From contig NZ_BMTN01000003.1 of the NCBI RefSeq assembly GCF_014649695.1, positions 558,001 through 622,000 on the forward strand: a DNA stretch of 64,000 bases, in the 5' to 3' direction. Origin of the DNA: Streptomyces kurssanovii (GTDB lineage Bacteria > Actinomycetota > Actinomycetes > Streptomycetales > Streptomycetaceae). Below are positions 35,335 to 43,531 of this stretch, piece by piece (the stretch's first letter is position 1; each line of letters opens with the position of its first letter). The notes below the pieces were generated by a model. It did not search any database. It had not been told where the DNA came from and saw nothing but the letters and a program-made list of their open reading frames with translations. The position numbers were made by a program, and so were the translations under genes.

Positions 35335-36772
35335 GGAGCGCCCGCTTCATGATCTTGCCCATGTCGTTGCGCGGCAGGACGTCGAGGAAGCGGACCATCC
35401 GCGGCCGTTTGTGCGGGGCGAGCTGCGAGGCGACGTGGGCGGTCAGCTCCTCCGCGGACGGCGGGTCCGCAGGGTCGGCGGCGACGATCCAGGCGACCAC
35501 CCGCTCACCCAGATCCGCGTCGGGCTCGCCGGTCACCGCGGCCTCGCGGACGGCCGGATGGTCGAGCAGCACGTTCTCGATCTCGCCCGCCCCGATCTTG
35601 TAGCCGCCGCTCTTGATCAGGTCGGTGCTCTTCCTGCCGACGATGCGCACGTAGCCGTCCGGTTCGCGCACGGCCATGTCGCCGGTGCGGAACCAGTCCC
35701 CGTCGAAGGCGGCGGCCGTGGCGTCGGGACGGTTCAGGTACTCGGTGAACAGGTTGTCGCCGCGCACCTGGATCTCGCCGATCGTCTCGCCGTCGTAGGC
35801 GGCGATCTCCGTGCCGTCCTCCTCCACCAGCCGCAGCTCCACACCGCGCAGCGGCACGCCGACGGTGCCCGGCCGGGCCTCGCCGTCGACGCGGACGCTG
35901 GTGTTCATCAGGGTCTCCGTCATCCCGTACCGCTCGATCACCCGGCGCCCCGTCGCCTCCGCGATGCGGGCGTGGTCGGGCAGCGGCAGGGCGGCCGAAC
36001 CGGAGACCAGCAGGCGCGCGCCGGACAGCGCCTTCGTCAGCTCGGCGTCGCCGTCGAGCGCCTCCGCCAGCCGGTGGTACATCGTGGGCACGCCGAAGAG
36101 CATCGTGCCGCCCGAGCCCAGCTCCCGTGCCACGCCCTCCGGGCTGAAGCGGCCCAGATGGCGTACCTCGCCGCCGCGGCGCAGCGGTCCGAGGACGCCG
36201 AGGATCAGCCCGTGCACATGGAACAGCGGCAGGGCGTGCACCAGGACGTCGTCCGAGCCCCACTCCCAGGCGTCCCGCAGCGCGTCGAGCGAGGCGGCGA
36301 CCGCCCGCCGGGGCAGCACCGCGCCCTTGGGCGGGCCGGTGGTGCCGGAGGTGTAGACGATCAGCGCGGGGGATTCGGCCGCCGGCTCCGGGGGCAGCTC
36401 GCCCGCCGTGCCGGTCACCGTGATGTCGATCCGCCTCAACGGCTCAAGGGCCGCGGGCAGTTGATCGTCCGGTGCGGTGAGCACCGCGGTGGGCCCGCTG
36501 TCTGCCACGATGTGTGCCAGTTCCCGGTCACCGGTCCGCGGGTTCAACGGCACGACCGGTACGCCGGCCAGCAGAGCCGCCACGACGCCGACCGCGGTCT
36601 CGAGGGTCGGGCCGGCCCACAGAGCGACCCGCTCCGCCCCGCCGATCCGTAGCGCGAGGGCACCCGCCGCGCCCCGCAACTGCCCGTAGGTCAGCGACCG
36701 TTCCCCGAACCGGAGGGCGATCCGGTCGGTGCCGCTGGCGGTCGCCGCCAGCGCTGGGAAGAGGGAACTCAC
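35327..36772 (-). CDS. matB: Malonyl-CoA synthetase (ANL acyl-CoA ligase family)
   Basis: This 481-residue adenylate-forming enzyme has the P-loop 'YTSGTTGPPKGAVLP' (residues about 148-162), 'PLFHVHGLILGVLG', the A5 motif 'RYGMTETLMNTS', 'DWFRTGDMAV', the hinge 'GRKSTDLIKSGGYKIGAGEIE' and the C-terminal catalytic Lys in 'RNDMGKIMKRAL'. The short length and HVHG and MTETLMN motifs match MatB, which makes malonyl- or methylmalonyl-CoA from the free acid, ATP and CoA and feeds fatty-acid and polyketide synthesis. The GTG at 36772 is preceded by AGGAGG; an upstream ATG would add 62 low-bias residues. Confidence 0.88.
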   Translation of the reverse strand: MSSLFPALAATASGTDRIALRFGERSLTYGQLRGAAGALALRIGGAERVALWAGPTLETAVGVVAALLAGVPVVPLNPRTGDRELAHIVADSGPTAVLTAPDDQLPAALEPLRRIDITVTGTAGELPPEPAAESPALIVYTSGTTGPPKGAVLPRRAVAASLDALRDAWEWGSDDVLVHALPLFHVHGLILGVLGPLRRGGEVRHLGRFSPEGVARELGSGGTMLFGVPTMYHRLAEALDGDAELTKALSGARLLVSGSAALPLPDHARIAEATGRRVIERYGMTETLMNTSVRVDGEARPGTVGVPLRGVELRLVEEDGTEIAAYDGETIGEIQVRGDNLFTEYLNRPDATAAAFDGDWFRTGDMAVREPDGYVRIVGRKSTDLIKSGGYKIGAGEIENVLLDHPAVREAAVTGEPDADLGERVVAWIVAADPADPPSAEELTAHVASQLAPHKRPRMVRFLDVLPRNDMGKIMKRALHG

Positions 36773-37129
36773 TCGTCGGCCTCCTGGTGTCGTCGCATGC
36801 CGCACCCGGCGGGTTTCCCGGGACGGCCATTGTCTCCCCCATGCGGAGGAGCCGCCGGGCGGCCGGCTCCCTCCAGGGAACGATGCGCCGGATCCCTCGA
36901 GTCCGGCAGGATCGGCGACGGCCGACGGGGGAATGCCTACCGCCTGGCCGGCGTCCACGGGGGTGGCCGGCCGGGCGGTGACGGTCGCCGCCGCCCGGTC
37001 GAGGGTGCCGCGCCCGAGCCGACGCGGGCGCGCGGGCGGCGAAGCTTCCGGCGCCCGGACCCGCTCCCGCTCCGGCCCCGCCCCGCACGGGCGGGCCCCC
37101 GCACCACAGCGCCCGGCTCGGGGCGCGTA
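36773..37129. other. 357-bp non-coding gap upstream of matB
   Basis: The segment is GC-rich without consistent codon bias in any frame and without tRNA, repeats shared with the rest of the window, or strong hairpins. It lies between matB (reading left) and the end of the histidine kinase gene, so it presumably holds the matB promoter. Confidence 0.5.
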
Positions 37130-38710
37130 CTACAGCGGGTGATGCCAGGTCAGCGTCGTACCCCTGGTGCCCTCGTCGTCCAGGCCGTCGTCCGTCACCG
37201 TCAGCCGTACGCCCTGCCGTCCGTCCGGCAGCCGTACCGTCGCGTCGACGTGCACGTCGACCGACGAGACGTCGCTCCTGCGGTGCGCGGCGGCCAGGGC
37301 ACCACGCAGCGTCGCCAGCAGCTCACGGTCCACCGGCTCCTGGACCAGGGTGTCGACGGCGCCGCTGAAGTGCACCGACGGCAGCACCCCGAGCGGCACG
37401 GCCGCCCCGCGGGTCTCGAGCAGCACCTGGCCCCTGAAGGTCGCCGGCGCGTCGGCGGGCGGCTGCCGGAGGGCGAAGATCGTCGTCCGCACCTCCTGGA
37501 TGGTCGAGTCGAGCTCGTCGACGGCCTGGCTCAGCAACCGGTCCGTCGCCCCGGCCTCGGCCCGCCGGCGCGTCGACTCGAGCATCATCTCGGTGGCGAA
37601 CAGCCGCTGGACGACGAGGTCGTGCAGATCCCGGGCGATCCGGTCCCGGTCCTCGTACACGGCGAGCTGCTCACGGTTGTGCCGGGCGTCCGCGAGCACC
37701 AGCGCGAGTGCGGCCTGTGAGGCGAACTGGGTGGCCAGCAGCCGTTCCGGACCGGTGTACGGGCGGCCGCCCCGCCGCCGCGGCAGCGCCAGGGTGCCGA
37801 TCAGCCGCCCGCCGCTCCGCAGCGGCAGCATCATGCTCGGCCCGAAGCGGCTGCGGACGGGGGTTGTCATCCGCGGATCGGTGGCCGAATCGTCGATGAA
37901 CACCGGTTCACCGCCGCCGAGTTGGGCGAGCACCGGCGAACCGGGCCGGATGGTCGTGCCGACGATGTCCCGCGGGTCGTCGAGGGTGGAGGCCGTGACG
38001 ATCTCCATGCCGCCCTCTTCGGTGGGCTGGAGCACCACGCCGGCGGCGGCATCGGCGAGGTCGCGTGCCTGCTCGGCCACGGTCATCAGCGCGTCGTCGG
38101 CGCTTTCGCCGGAGAGCAGCGCGTTGGTGACGGCCACGGCGCCCTCGATCCAGCGTTCGCGCTGCCGCGCCGTCTCATGCAGCCGTGCGTTTCCGATGGC
38201 GATACCGGCTTGCGCCGCGAGGACCTGCAGCAGCGCCAGGTCCTCGTCGGTGAACGCGTCGCCGTCCGAGGTCAGGCGCAGGTCGCCGAACATCTCGGTG
38301 TCCACCCTGATCGGGATGCGCAGCGGTTCGGGGCCTGCCGGGGGCGCGTCCGCGGGCGTGGAAGGGCCGCCTGCCGGCAGGGGGCGTCGCCCCGCGCCGC
38401 CCGCCGTGGCCGTGAACCGTTCGGCGACGCCGCCCCGCTCGGGGTCGGCCACGTCCAGGGACGCGCCGTGCGCACCGGTCAGTACGGCGGCGGTGTCCAC
38501 GATCTGCTGGAGAGTGGTGCGCAGATCGAGGTCGGTGCCGATGCCGGTCACCGCCTCGATGAGCGCGGCGAGCCGCGACGTCCCGCCAGGCCGCTGCCCC
38601 GGGCGGCCGGCGTCGCCCGGGGTGGCCGGTTCGCTCGTGCGGGGTCCGTCCGGGGCGTCCGGGGCGTCTGCGCCCGGTCCGGTCCCGGAGTCCTCGGGGC
38701 CGGTGGTCAC
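37130..38710 (-). CDS. GAF-domain sensor histidine kinase with degenerate ATPase domain
   Basis: This 526-residue protein has a low-complexity N-terminus, GAF domain 1 (about 45-180), GAF domain 2 (about 190-345) and a HisKA_3 dimerisation helix with phospho-acceptor His363 in 'DRIARDLHDLVVQRLF'. This is the DevS/DosT/NarL-sensor layout. The ATPase part is damaged: the N-box Asn is missing (LRGALAAAHRR), and after 'TVTDDG' the protein jumps to 'GTTLTWHHPL', so the second Gly-rich box is absent. It may not phosphorylate itself. No response regulator is adjacent. It is 22 bp downstream of mbl on the same strand and probably cotranscribed. Confidence 0.85.
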   Translation of the reverse strand: MTTGPEDSGTGPGADAPDAPDGPRTSEPATPGDAGRPGQRPGGTSRLAALIEAVTGIGTDLDLRTTLQQIVDTAAVLTGAHGASLDVADPERGGVAERFTATAGGAGRRPLPAGGPSTPADAPPAGPEPLRIPIRVDTEMFGDLRLTSDGDAFTDEDLALLQVLAAQAGIAIGNARLHETARQRERWIEGAVAVTNALLSGESADDALMTVAEQARDLADAAAGVVLQPTEEGGMEIVTASTLDDPRDIVGTTIRPGSPVLAQLGGGEPVFIDDSATDPRMTTPVRSRFGPSMMLPLRSGGRLIGTLALPRRRGGRPYTGPERLLATQFASQAALALVLADARHNREQLAVYEDRDRIARDLHDLVVQRLFATEMMLESTRRRAEAGATDRLLSQAVDELDSTIQEVRTTIFALRQPPADAPATFRGQVLLETRGAAVPLGVLPSVHFSGAVDTLVQEPVDRELLATLRGALAAAHRRSDVSSVDVHVDATVRLPDGRQGVRLTVTDDGLDDEGTRGTTLTWHHPL

Positions 38711-38732
38711 CGTCCCGTCTCCAGTGCCGGTC

Positions 38733-39776
38733 TCAGTCGGCCGTGGCGAGCGACTCGAGGTCCAGGGGCTGGATCCGGCCCTCGAGCATCGCGCCGAGCC
38801 CTTGCACCGTGCAGGTGTCGGGCCGTTCCGCGATGGTGACCGTCATCCCGGTGGCGTTGTGCAGCATCTGGTCCAGGCCCGGCAGCAGAGCGCTGCCGCC
38901 GACCATCATGATGCCGCGGTCGACGAGGTCGGCGACGAGGTCCGGCGGGCAGTCCCGCAGCACCTTGCCGATCCCGTCGAGCACCGAGGTGAGCGGGGTG
39001 TGGATCGCCTCCCGCACGGCGGCCGTGTCGACGCGGACGGAGCGGGCGAGACCCGTGGCGACGTCCCGGCCGTGGATCTCCGTCACCTCGGGGCCTTGTG
39101 GGGCGAGGCCGTTGCGGTGCAGGGCGACCTGGAGCGGCCGTACGGACTGGCTGGGCAGCATCAGCTCGTGCCGGTGGCGCAGGTGCTGGATCACCGCGTG
39201 GTCGATGGCGTTGCCGCCGATGGGGATACGGGTGGCGGTGACGATCGAGCCGAGGGACAGGACGGCGATCTGTGTGGTCGCGGCGCCGCACACCATGATC
39301 ATGGTCGCGCTCGGCTGCTCCACCGGAAGGCCGCAGCCGACGGCGGCCGCGATCAGGGTGTCCACCAGCTCGACCCGGCGGGCGCCGAGGCCGACCAGCG
39401 TCTCGACGGTGGCGCGCTGGGCGAGCGGGTCGCTGTCGTGCGGGATGCTGGCGGCCGCGCGGAGCCGGGGCTTGCGGCGCAGCTGCCGGCGGAGCTTCTC
39501 CCCGAGCAGATGACGCAGCATCCGCTGGGCCATGTCGATGTCGACGACGGTGCCGCCGGAGACGGGGCGCGCGACACGGATGTAGCCCGGGGTGCGGCCG
39601 GTCATCTTCTCGGCGAGCTCGCCGACCGCGATCAGCGCGCCCGTGCGGGTGTTCACGGCGGCGACGCTCGGTTCGTCGACGACAAGGCCGACGCCCTTGA
39701 CGAAGACGCGGGTTCTGGCGGCGCCCAGATCGACTGCCACATGGCAACGGCGCAACTGCTCAAGGCTGACGGTCAC
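38733..39776 (-). CDS. mbl: MreB-like actin homologue (Mbl type)
   Basis: This 347-residue protein has the actin ATPase layout: phosphate 1 loop 'HVAVDLGAARTRVFVKG' near the N-terminus, 'ARPVSGGTVVDIDMAQRMLRHLL' (about 67-90), phosphate 2 'TMIMVCGAATTQIAVLSLG' and adenosine loop 'MMVGGSALLPGLDQML' near the C-terminus. Compared with MreB, the phosphate-1 DLGTAN is changed to DLGAAR and phosphate 2 DIGGGT to CGAATT. These changes suggest altered or absent ATP hydrolysis, as in the streptomycete Mbl that acts with MreB in spore-wall assembly. The last codon lies 22 bp before the kinase gene. Confidence 0.85.
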   Translation of the reverse strand: MTVSLEQLRRCHVAVDLGAARTRVFVKGVGLVVDEPSVAAVNTRTGALIAVGELAEKMTGRTPGYIRVARPVSGGTVVDIDMAQRMLRHLLGEKLRRQLRRKPRLRAAASIPHDSDPLAQRATVETLVGLGARRVELVDTLIAAAVGCGLPVEQPSATMIMVCGAATTQIAVLSLGSIVTATRIPIGGNAIDHAVIQHLRHRHELMLPSQSVRPLQVALHRNGLAPQGPEVTEIHGRDVATGLARSVRVDTAAVREAIHTPLTSVLDGIGKVLRDCPPDLVADLVDRGIMMVGGSALLPGLDQMLHNATGMTVTIAERPDTCTVQGLGAMLEGRIQPLDLESLATAD

Positions 39777-39881
39777 GGCGGGTCCTCCCGAGTGCGGTAC
39801 GTGTTCGCATCGTGCGATCGCCGTGGGCGGGGCGCGCGCTGGGCTGCGCCGGTCGGGGGTAGTACCTGACGGGCCGACAGA

Positions 39882-40442
39882 TCAGTCCACGAGGCGTTGC
39901 AGCAGGCCCCAGGTGAACTCGGCGACGCGCATCTCGCCACCGGGCAGGGTGAACGAGAGCCGCCATCTGGTGGGCGCGGAGCCCTCCATGGGACGGGCCG
40001 GCGGGAAGGCCCTCGCCACCTCGTCGACGGTGCACGACCAGGGCGCCAGGTCGTCCGCGGTGCGCAGTTCCGGGCCGGCCGCTCCCGGCGCCCGCACCAG
40101 CCACTCGTTCCACACCGCGCCGTTGCCGGCGGCCAGTACCTCGAAGCGGAGGTCCGGCCAGAGCGGCAGGGGCCACAGCAGGGCGTCGCACTCCAGGTCG
40201 CCGATCCGCCGTCGACGGACCTGTTCGGGTTCGCCGAGCACCGAGCGGTAGCGCGACAGCGCGCCGCGCGAACCCCGCGCGCGCAGCATCGCCTGCCAGC
40301 GCCGATTGGCCTCGCGCTGCTGCGCGAGCGACGCGCCCAGGGCATGCCGCGCGTCCTCCGCGAGGCCCGGCTGGAAGTCGGCCATCCGGCGCAGCAGCAC
40401 CAGTTGGAAGTCGAGTGGTCCGAAGCGGGCGTCAGGGGTCAT
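39882..40442 (-). CDS. Conserved hypothetical protein
   Basis: This 186-residue protein is not recognised. It has an N-terminal helical part (FQLVLLRRMADFQPGLAEDARHALGASLAQQREANRRWQ) and a C-terminal beta-rich part (WPDLRFEVLAAGNGAVWNEWLVRAPG and 'WRLSFTLPGGEMRVAEFTWGLLQRLV') without signal or membrane segment. The ATG at 40442 fits better than 40451, because AGGA lies 9 nt upstream. Codon use is typical. It ends 105 bp upstream of mbl on the same strand, but no coupling is visible. Confidence 0.65.
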   Translation of the reverse strand: MTPDARFGPLDFQLVLLRRMADFQPGLAEDARHALGASLAQQREANRRWQAMLRARGSRGALSRYRSVLGEPEQVRRRRIGDLECDALLWPLPLWPDLRFEVLAAGNGAVWNEWLVRAPGAAGPELRTADDLAPWSCTVDEVARAFPPARPMEGSAPTRWRLSFTLPGGEMRVAEFTWGLLQRLVD

Positions 40443-40573
40443 GGCCGACATCCTGCCTGGTCGGCGGTGTCAATCGCGGCGAGTCGGCTCGCCGCGGAAT
40501 CGAGCTTTCCACACAGGATCTGCACAGGCTGACCCACCGCAGGTGCCCCGTCGCCGAATAATCTGCGGGCGCC

Positions 40574-41320
40574 ATGGATTACTGCCACCCGTGCGGACGG
40601 CATCTCAACGGCGCCCTGGCCTGTGCCGGGTGCGGCACACCGGTCGAGGAGCTCCGCCACCACAGCCCCCGTGCTCCCGAGCCCGACCACGTCTACGAAC
40701 TGGACGTGGTGACCGAGCCCGCGGAGAGCACCGGGCCGCGCCGTTCCCGCCGCCAGGCCCCGTCGCGGCGCAAGCCCGCGGGCCGCCGTGCCCGTAAGCG
40801 GCGTGGGCGCAAGGTGATGCTCGGGACGCTCGGCCTCGTGCTGGCGGCCGGGGCGCTGAGCCTCGCGGAGCTGGCCATGGAGGACTCCGGCGACGACGGC
40901 GCGGCGACGGCGGTCAAGGAGGATCCGGTCGTCGAGTCGGAGATACCGGACCCGACGGCCTCCGACGAGTCGCCGGACGCCCCGGGCCATGTGAAGGAGC
41001 CGGCCGTCACGAAGTCGTCCTCGCCCCGACCGGGGAAGTCCCGGGGCGGCGGTGGTGGCGACGGTGAGGGCGACGGCGGCCCAGGCCGTACGGGCTCCGA
41101 TGCCGGGAGCGGCGAGCCGTCGGAGGCCGGGCCGAGCGGCGACGGCTCCCCTTCGGCGTCGTCCTCCGGCGATCCCGGGAGCTCCGAGGAGCCCGGGAGC
41201 ACGGACGGGACCTCTTCGGACCCGGACGATCCCGAGGAGCCGGGCCAGCAGGACCCGCCGCCGCCTCCGGAGCCGACGCCGAGCGAGACGTGCAGCCGCT
41301 TTCTGTTCTGGTGCGTCTAG
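40574..41320 (+). CDS. Zinc-ribbon, single-TM protein with long acidic disordered tail
   Basis: This 248-residue protein starts with a four-Cys zinc ribbon (Cys4-x2-Cys7 and Cys17-x2-Cys20), followed by an Arg-rich patch (about 56-80), one TM helix (VMLGTLGLVLAAGALSLAELAM, about 81-102), and 130 residues rich in Ser, Gly, Asp, Glu and Pro. It ends in CSRFLFWCV, with two Cys that could pair. The topology puts the ribbon inside and the disordered tail outside. No ribosome binding site is seen; TAATCT lies 9 nt before the ATG. Function is unknown; it could sense or scaffold at the membrane. Confidence 0.65.
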   Translation: MDYCHPCGRHLNGALACAGCGTPVEELRHHSPRAPEPDHVYELDVVTEPAESTGPRRSRRQAPSRRKPAGRRARKRRGRKVMLGTLGLVLAAGALSLAELAMEDSGDDGAATAVKEDPVVESEIPDPTASDESPDAPGHVKEPAVTKSSSPRPGKSRGGGGGDGEGDGGPGRTGSDAGSGEPSEAGPSGDGSPSASSSGDPGSSEEPGSTDGTSSDPDDPEEPGQQDPPPPPEPTPSETCSRFLFWCV

Positions 41321-41398
41321 GCCGGGGCCGTACCGGGCGGGGCCATCGCCCCTTCGCCGGTCTTCGGGGGCCGGGCGGTGCCGGGAGGTCCGGGGGCT

Positions 41399-41854
41399 TC
41401 AGGGACCGGCGGCGGGCGGCTCTGACACGTCCTCGCCCAGCATCCGTCTGAGCAGGTCCCGCAGCACCGAACGCTCGACCGCCGTCAGCTGCGCCAGCGG
41501 CTCGCGCGCGAAGTCCAGCGAGTCCCGCAGCCGGCGTGCCGTGCTGCGGCCCTCCTGCGTGGCCGCGGCGATCTTCACCCTGCGGTCGGCCGGGTCGGGG
41601 CGGCGCTCGACCAGGCCGCGCGTCTCGAGCCGGTCCACGATCCCCGTCACGTTCGACGGCTCGCACCTCAGCTTCTGGGCGATGCGGCGCATGGGAGTGG
41701 GTTCCATGGAGAGCAGCCCGAGGACACGGGCCTGTGCTCCCGTGAGGGAGTGCTCGGCCGCGGCCTGCTCGTACTCCTCGTGGTAACGCGCCACGACGGT
41801 GCCGATGAGCTCGACGACCTCGAGGGTCAAGGGATCTGTTCGCTGGGCGGCCAT
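41399..41854 (-). CDS. MarR family transcriptional regulator, divergent from an oxidoreductase
   Basis: This 151-residue MarR protein has 'LTGAQARVLGLLSMEPTPMRRIAQKLRCEPSNVTGIVDRLETRGLVERRPDPADRRVK' (about 38-95) spanning the helix-turn-helix and wing with DxR. A single Cys lies in the recognition helix region (LRCEPS). It lacks the N-terminal LCFxxY cysteine motif of OhrR, so it is probably not the ohr regulator. The ATG at 41854 is chosen because a -10-like TATCCT lies 7 nt upstream (leaderless); 41860 is the alternative. A dyad in the divergent promoter suggests it controls itself and the reductase. Confidence 0.85.
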   Translation of the reverse strand: MAAQRTDPLTLEVVELIGTVVARYHEEYEQAAAEHSLTGAQARVLGLLSMEPTPMRRIAQKLRCEPSNVTGIVDRLETRGLVERRPDPADRRVKIAAATQEGRSTARRLRDSLDFAREPLAQLTAVERSVLRDLLRRMLGEDVSEPPAAGP

Positions 41855-41876
41855 GCACATCAGGATAACCCGATAC

Positions 41877-41898
41877 TTGACAACCTGAAATATTCAGG
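41877..41898. promoter_or_regulatory. Divergent promoter with TTGACA and CCTGAA-ATA-TTCAGG operator
   Basis: TTGACA (41877-41882) is a consensus -35 for the rightward oxidoreductase gene. Directly beside it a perfect dyad has arms CCTGAA (41884-41889) and TTCAGG (41893-41898). A third half-site TTTCAGG follows at about 41909. The dyad sits in the spacer of the rightward promoter and next to the leftward MarR promoter, so a MarR dimer bound there would block both. Binding is inferred. Confidence 0.6.
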
Positions 41899-41944
41899 CG
41901 CATGGTTGTTTCAGGTAATGAAGCTTTTCTAGGAGGAACGCAGC

Positions 41945-42964
41945 ATGTCCGCACTTCCCGCGTCCGGCCGTGAATGGCACCTTGTCGCCCGCCCGCACGG
42001 CTGGCCCAAGGCCGAGGACTTCGCGCTGCGCGACGCGCCCGTCACCGAGCCCGGGGAAGGCCGCATCCTCGTGCGGAACCTCCACTTCTCCGTCGACCCC
42101 TACATGCGCGGCCGGATGAACGACGTGAAGTCGTACGTCCCGCCCTTCCAGCTCGACCGGCCCATGGACGGCGGTGCGGTCGGCGAGGTCGTCGCTTCCG
42201 ACGCGGAGGGCTTCGCCGTCGGCGACCACGTACTGCACGGCCTCGGCTGGCGGGAGTACGCCGAGGTGCCCGCCAAGCACGCCACCAAGGTCGACGCCTC
42301 GCTCGCGCCGCTCTCGGCCTACCTCGGCGTGCTCGGCATGACCGGCCTGACCGCCTACGCGGGCCTGTTCGACGTCGCGTCCTTCAAGGAGGGCGACGCC
42401 GTGTTCGTCTCCGGCGCCGCGGGTGCCGTCGGCGGACAGGTCGGCCAGATGGCCCGGATCAAGGGCGCCTCGCGCGTCATCGGCTCGGCCGGCTCGGACG
42501 AGAAGGTCAAGCTCCTCGTCGAGGAGTACGGCTTCGACGCGGCCTTCAACTACAAGAACGGCCCCGTGGCCGCGCAGCTGAAGGAGGCCGCCCCCGACGG
42601 CATCGACGTCTACTTCGACAACGTCGGCGGTGAGCACCTCGAGGCGGCGATCTCGTCGTTCAACGTCGGCGGCCGGGCGACCATCTGCGGAATGATCGCC
42701 CAGTACAACGACACGGAGCCGACCCCCGGCCCCCGCAACCTCGCGCTCGTCATCGGCAAGCGGCTGCGTCTCCAGGGCATGCTGGTGAACGACCACACCG
42801 CGCTCCAGCCGCAGTTCGTCCAGGACGTGGCGGGCTGGATCGCCTCCGGTGAGCTCAAGTACAACGAGACCGTCGTCGAGGGCATCGAGAACGGCTACGA
42901 GGCTTTCGTCGGACTGCTCCGCGGCGAGAACACCGGCAAGATGATCGTTTCTCTCGCCGGCTGA
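41945..42964 (+). CDS. NADP-dependent oxidoreductase (zinc-free MDR, CurA/leukotriene-B4 dehydrogenase type)
   Basis: This 339-residue medium-chain reductase has the substrate-pocket motif 'FSVDPYMRGRMND' (about 46-58), 'LGMTGLTAYAGLFDVASFKEGDAVFVSGAAGAVGGQVGQMARIKGA' with the AAGAVG nucleotide loop, and 'DVYFDNVGGEHLEAAI'. No catalytic zinc Cys are seen. This class reduces C=C bonds of enones and quinone-like substrates with NADPH. The ATG has AGGAGG upstream. The divergent MarR gene and shared dyad suggest induction by a small ligand. Confidence 0.9.
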   Translation: MSALPASGREWHLVARPHGWPKAEDFALRDAPVTEPGEGRILVRNLHFSVDPYMRGRMNDVKSYVPPFQLDRPMDGGAVGEVVASDAEGFAVGDHVLHGLGWREYAEVPAKHATKVDASLAPLSAYLGVLGMTGLTAYAGLFDVASFKEGDAVFVSGAAGAVGGQVGQMARIKGASRVIGSAGSDEKVKLLVEEYGFDAAFNYKNGPVAAQLKEAAPDGIDVYFDNVGGEHLEAAISSFNVGGRATICGMIAQYNDTEPTPGPRNLALVIGKRLRLQGMLVNDHTALQPQFVQDVAGWIASGELKYNETVVEGIENGYEAFVGLLRGENTGKMIVSLAG

Positions 42965-43039
42965 TTCACCCGTTAGGCTCTTGCCCAGCCGTCGCGATCG
43001 TGGGCGCGAGTCGCGGCGAACCAGCAGGAGGAAGACTTC

Positions 43040-43462
43040 ATGTCCATCCAGCAGTCCGAGGTGCTCTACACCGCGGTGGCCACGGCGGAGAACGGCCGGG
43101 ACGGCCGTGTCGCCACGCACGACGGCACGCTCGACGTCGTGGTCAACCCGCCCAAGGAGATGGGCGGCAGCGGTGCCGGCACCAACCCGGAGCAGCTCTT
43201 CGCCGCCGGGTACAGCGCCTGCTTCCAAGGGGCCCTCGGGGTGGTCGCCCGCCAGGAGAAGGCGGACATCTCCGGCTCGACGGTCACCGCCGAGGTCGGC
43301 ATAGGGAAGAACGACGACGGCTTCGGCATCATCGTCAAGATCTCCGCGACGATCCCGAACGTGGACGCCGCCACCGCCAAGGACCTTCTCGAGAAAGCCC
43401 ACCAGGTCTGCCCGTACTCCAAGGCGACCCGAGGCAACATCACGGTCGACCTCGCGGTCTGA
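43040..43462 (+). CDS. ohr: Organic hydroperoxide resistance protein (Ohr/OsmC)
   Basis: This 140-residue Ohr protein has both active-site cysteines, Cys61 in GYSACFQGAL and Cys124 in HQVCPYSKATRGN, the activating Arg20 and conserved Glu51 (NPEQLF). Ohr reduces organic hydroperoxides using lipoyl thiols. The length matches the family exactly. GGAGGAAG lies upstream of the ATG. A linked OhrR with a LCF cysteine is not present in this window; the MarR gene 1.2 kb away lacks it. A hairpin terminator follows the stop. Confidence 0.94.
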   Translation: MSIQQSEVLYTAVATAENGRDGRVATHDGTLDVVVNPPKEMGGSGAGTNPEQLFAAGYSACFQGALGVVARQEKADISGSTVTAEVGIGKNDDGFGIIVKISATIPNVDAATAKDLLEKAHQVCPYSKATRGNITVDLAV

Positions 43463-43481
43463 CCGGCAGCGCCGAGCGCGA

Positions 43482-43517
43482 CGCAGGGCCGTACCCCGTC
43501 CGGGGTGCGGCCCTGCG
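43482..43517. terminator. Bidirectional hairpin between ohr and the M14 peptidase gene
   Basis: 17-nt arms (43482-43498 and 43501-43517) with one mismatch and a 2-nt loop lie in the 69-bp gap between convergent genes. Confidence 0.7.
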
Positions 43518-43531
43518 GCCTGCGCGGGAGG

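Noticed and set aside
41399-41854. MarR gene as OhrR, the regulator of ohr
   Set aside because: It lacks the N-terminal redox Cys motif of OhrR and is divergent from the reductase, with a different operator; ohr is 1.2 kb away.
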